Source of the DNA: Helicoverpa zea
Taxonomy: Eukaryota; Arthropoda; Insecta; Lepidoptera; Noctuidae
Assembly: GCF_022581195.2 (NCBI RefSeq)
Contig: NC_061475.1
Span: 1,984,001-2,048,000 of the forward strand
Length of the DNA stretch: 64,000 bases
Direction: 5' to 3'
The notes under the pieces are model-generated. The model was not told where the DNA came from and did not search any database. It saw nothing but the letters and a program-made list of their open reading frames with translations. Below are positions 61,221 to 64,000 of the stretch, piece after piece. Numbering within the stretch: the stretch's first letter is position 1; every line of letters begins with the position of its first letter. The translations under genes and the position numbers were made by a program.

Positions 61221-63063
61221 CCATTGTTGTAATTATAATATAACTAAATTCGATCACAGACAGAGCAATATCCGAAAATGCTAGTAAAATCCAGTTCTTC
61301 ACACAAAGCCGAGTCTACCAAGTACGCAATCTAATCGGAGTCCGTAATCAAGCCAAAGTTGTTAGAATAAAACCATGAAACGCATAGAAAATCACAAAAG
61401 AAACGATAGTCGCAAAGCAATCAAACCAATCAAACTGACTTCTAGCAAACTGACTGAAGTACACCAGTGTTGCCAATTACGAAAACTATAATCCTACTCG
61501 AATGCCAAGCTAGAAATTCGCGATTCGCTCAAAACCATCTTAAAACATTATACAGAATACTAGCTTTTTTCTAGCTAGTCAGTTTAGGTATTTAAATGAA
61601 TAAAGTGTTACCAACTAATTTTAATAACCGACTTCGGAAAGTAGGTTCTCAATTCGATCCGTATTTACCGAAATCCCGAAAACTTCCGAAACTGGCAGCA
61701 CTGGCTGACGGAAACATTTTATAAGGCATCAATAATTGTGACCCTACTTTTTATTTGGAATTTATTTATTTGAAGTGTCCGTGGAATACTAAAATATGTT
61801 TCAAACAATATAAAAATAAATAAAAATTATAGTATAATTTATATTCACATCGGTTCTTAGGCCAAAATTGAACAATGTCCTTTGACACTTGAGCCTACAA
61901 TTTGCTGGTCTTGCTGTACTATAATTTTCTTCGAAGATAAACTTTTAAAATCTGCTATAAAAAAATATCCAAAATTTTTTGTTAGTGGTATATTTTTAAT
62001 AGTTTACTTTTTGAAATATACGTAATGATGTTATATGGTATACCTTTGTAAATCTTATAATTTTGATAACCATTCCTCAGCCGAGTGCAAGATACCTACA
62101 CACAGAAAATATAATATTCTCCACCAAGTATAACCTTGCAATCTGCAGCTATAAACGATACCATTTCATTATCCCATTACAACTTGAGACGCAAGTTTAA
62201 TGCTTGAAAATTCGCAATTTCTCGGCAAATAGAAAATGCCGAGTATCGCCGAGTCGTTCCGAAGAGCCGACGACCGAACTTCGGCAATTTCACGCATTAG
62301 CACTTTGTTCTTGTACTAAATTGGATTTATTAAACGACGTAGTTCAGTTTTTGTACCGTTGCGAGGATTTTGAGATGCAGTTTGTAAGACGTGGTGTATC
62401 GTTCATGTTGGGATGGAGCATTTTTGCTTCATGCTTGAGTAATTGTTTAAGTAGCTCAGAAATATTCCTTCCTATCTACCTATCTTGGATAGCTGATTTG
62501 GCATTTATGCATCGGATAACATGATAAACTACCAGTTCTGTCATCGGTGATTTGTCACTAATCACAGTGTACAGTTCGACTTTATGCATGGGTTGTGGAA
62601 GTCAGGTAAAAAGGTTCTCATGGTCAATAATGATTATTAGGACCAGCGAAGAATGAAGTTGTGTAAGGACAGCTTTTATCATAAGCATATGGTTTACAAT
62701 TTAGATGTCAAGATGATACCTTACCTTTATAATTAAACTTAACCCGCTCCGGTTTCGCCTGGGCAAACCTTATACACCAACTAAATCTTTCTCGAGAATA
62801 CTCCTTTTTTATTTACCTATTGTAAAAATCTATGTTTACCACAACGACAGGACATTCTAACAGACAACCAAAAGAGACATAGAGCCATAGCTTTACGAGT
62901 GTCATTAGGATTATTTCATTAGACAAGTTGTATTTTAGTTTGAATATCTGTAGACTGGTAGAGATCGCCTGAGGCGTTAAGTCCGCCATTGTACTTTATG
63001 TGCAAGAAGTATTAAATAAATAAATAAATATCTGTCAGTAAATACAGCTTCTATTTCCAGCAG

Positions 63064-63189
63064 GTCACAAAGAGTCGTGCCCGGAGGACAGCAAGCCGCA
63101 CGAGATCAAGCCTAGTCTGGACCGGTCGCACCATGCGCTCGGGCCGCGGCTGCACATCGCGCACAATATACGCACCGAACATTTACAAG
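63064..63189 (+). CDS. otp: orthopedia homeobox protein, coding exon 2
   Basis: Open exon between a polypyrimidine acceptor and the donor GTAAAA at 63190, phase 1 at both ends. It encodes about 42 residues starting GHKESCPEDSKPHEIKPSLD and ending RTEHLQ, a low-complexity, charged, His-rich N-terminal linker of the kind that precedes the homeodomain in Otp proteins. Codon use is GC-rich against an AT-rich background, which supports real coding. The acceptor is a tandem CAGCAG, so the exon can start at 63061 or 63064 without a frame change; the longer form adds one Ala. Intron 1 before it is 10 kb and full of repeats; intron 2 after it is 468 bp. The exon has no recognisable domain, so the assignment depends on its neighbours. 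Confidence 0.8.
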
Positions 63190-63657
63190 GTAAAACATTT
63201 CTTTATCATCATCACCACCGCCATCGTTATTATCAACTTCGTTTGTGTTATTAATATTTTATAACGTACTTCCAAAAGTGGTTAAGTGAGATAGGAAAGC
63301 AGAACGCATCTTTAATGAGGAGATGGATTGGATAGCTGTAAACCTCTGTTCCAAAAACTTAAAATACTGTCTTTACCATGTCTTTATATATTTGAAACAT
63401 GCATGTTTGTTAAAAACAATTATGATCTATTTGAAAAAAAACACTACAAAACAAATAGTAGAGTACGACACAAAGACTAATTGAAATTACCCCAAATAAA
63501 AGTGACCCCAATGACAGTTAAACAAAGATAATATCCGATATACAGCTTACACATTCACTATTCAATATAACTTCAACGATCAACCATACATAGTTATTTT
63601 ATAAATAATACTTTAGTGGAAGACTTTTAATATACTAATGTACCTACTCCTATCCAG
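63190..63657 (+). other. otp: otp intron 2
   Basis: 468 bp, AT-rich, donor GTAAAA and acceptor CTCCTATCCAG. No repeat or ORF worth naming. Bases 63770-64000 are the start of intron 3, opening with GTTAGT, and also carry nothing recognisable. Confidence 0.75.
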
Positions 63658-63769
63658 GTGGCATCCACCAGCAGCACAGTGGGGGTCACATGGCCACAGT
63701 GCCGGTCAGCATGTCGTCATCAGCCTCAGACAGCGACAAGCCTGCCAAGCAGAAGAGGCATCGGACGAG
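63658..63769 (+). CDS. otp: orthopedia homeobox protein, coding exon 3 (start of homeodomain)
   Basis: Acceptor CCTATCCAG ends at 63657; the exon continues phase 1 with GGIHQQHSGGHMATVPVS, then SSSASDSDKPAKQKRHRTR. The run KQKRHRTR immediately before an expected Phe is the start of the Otp homeodomain (residues 1-7, with R3 and R5 of the minor-groove arm). Other paired-like homeodomains I considered, such as Pitx and Unc-4, have different arms. I end the exon at 63769 (AG, donor GTTAGT), giving phase 2, because an AG-plus-purine codon restores Arg7 and leaves Phe8 for the next exon. A competing donor GTAAGA at 63774 would place Leu after Arg7, which does not fit the family. The remaining homeodomain and C-terminus lie beyond the window, so the gene is cut by the window edge. 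Confidence 0.88.
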
Positions 63770-64000
63770 GTTAGTAAGATAAAATCAAATGCGGTTATAA
63801 TCATCGGCAAAGATATTGAGCCCTGACCTTCACCTGCGCAGAAATGATTTATTGCTTTATTGCCATAAGTGTACAGTGCGCAAAGCGATCCCCACTCTTC
63901 CGCCAAGAGCTCATTATCCGTGCCGATAACTATATCAATATTCATGGCCAGTTTCACTGGTTACTGATAAAGTCCTATCAAGAACTTGCCTGAGAGATAA

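Larger units (their letters stand above)
53050..63063 (+). other. otp: otp intron 1
   Basis: About 10 kb between coding exons 1 and 2. It contains a LINE-tail-like stretch near 55.0 kb, a GC-richer unique patch near 55.38-55.52 kb, a 5'-truncated SINE (55.8-56.1 kb), a SINE fragment (58.6 kb), a Helitron-like 3' end (60.3 kb) and an antisense transposon-derived zinc-finger relic (60.7-61.2 kb). Elsewhere it is AT-rich sequence in which I recognise nothing. Splice signals are GTAAGT at the donor and CTATTTCCAG(CAG) at the acceptor. Confidence 0.65.

Noticed and set aside
62204..62524. 106-codon + frame in otp intron 1
   Set aside because: No ATG at the start, no splice signals at its edges and no recognised domain.
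63774..63780. alternative donor GTAAGA for otp exon 3
   Set aside because: It would add Leu where the Otp homeodomain has Phe after Arg7; the GTTAGT donor at 63770 preserves the motif.
1..64000. CRISPR arrays, operons, LTR retrotransposon with paired LTRs
   Set aside because: No regularly spaced repeat-spacer pattern, no prokaryotic gene layout, and no pair of long direct terminal repeats with pol between them.

Overview
The window is eukaryotic and almost certainly from a moth, most likely a noctuid. It is AT-rich, gene-poor, intron-bearing and packed with short transposon copies of lepidopteran type: tRNA-derived SINEs, Helitron-like elements ending in CTAG, TIR MITEs and non-LTR tails. 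There is no bacterial, plasmid or phage signature, no CRISPR array, no rRNA and no intact tRNA gene. Family names come from recall and reading by eye; no database search was possible.

One host gene is recognised with confidence, at the right end on the + strand. It is the 5' part of the homeobox gene orthopedia (otp): a short first coding exon at 53016-53049, a 10 kb intron, exon 2 at about 63064-63189 and exon 3 at 63658-63769. Exon 3 ends inside the homeodomain at residue 7, and the rest of the gene lies beyond base 64000. A second, weak gene candidate (+ strand, exons near 30987-31225 and downstream) encodes a short unrecognised peptide and may be a non-coding transcript.

The rest is mostly a transposon landscape. 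From left to right: a minisatellite and GC-rich patch (0.6-0.9 kb); mixed SINE/MITE fragments (2-3 kb); a 1 kb Helitron-like element (4.6-5.7 kb); a Harbinger-type element with a TAA duplication and a MADF-domain fragment, sitting inside an older MITE (6.3-7.2 kb); a 19-bp-TSD retroposon (8.2 kb); a tandem duplication (11.3-11.6 kb); a Helitron with clean ends (14.3 kb); a MITE (14.9 kb); a full-length SINE inside a Helitron remnant (15.3-15.8 kb); an intact ORF1-like retrotransposon protein without its reverse transcriptase (18.5-19.6 kb); a MITE (22 kb); a second SINE (24.5 kb); duplicated GC-rich blocks (30.3-30.9 kb); another tRNA-SINE (32.2-32.5 kb); paired duplications (33.8-35.0 and 36.1-37.0 kb); a triple nest of hAT, a Tc1/mariner-like fold-back with 865-bp arms, and a LINE reverse-transcriptase fragment (40.3-43.7 kb); further MITE, SINE and Helitron copies (44-51 kb); and a transposon-derived zinc-finger relic antisense in the otp intron (60.7-61.2 kb).

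No genes form an operon or shared pathway. The biological interest is otp and its flanking non-coding sequence on one side, and unusually readable transposon stratigraphy on the other: exact target-site duplications, nested insertions and near-identical long inverted arms. No wholly new system is claimed. The strongest leads are the 865-bp fold-back nest, the ORF1-only element, the MADF-carrying Harbinger and the SINE/LINE shared tail.
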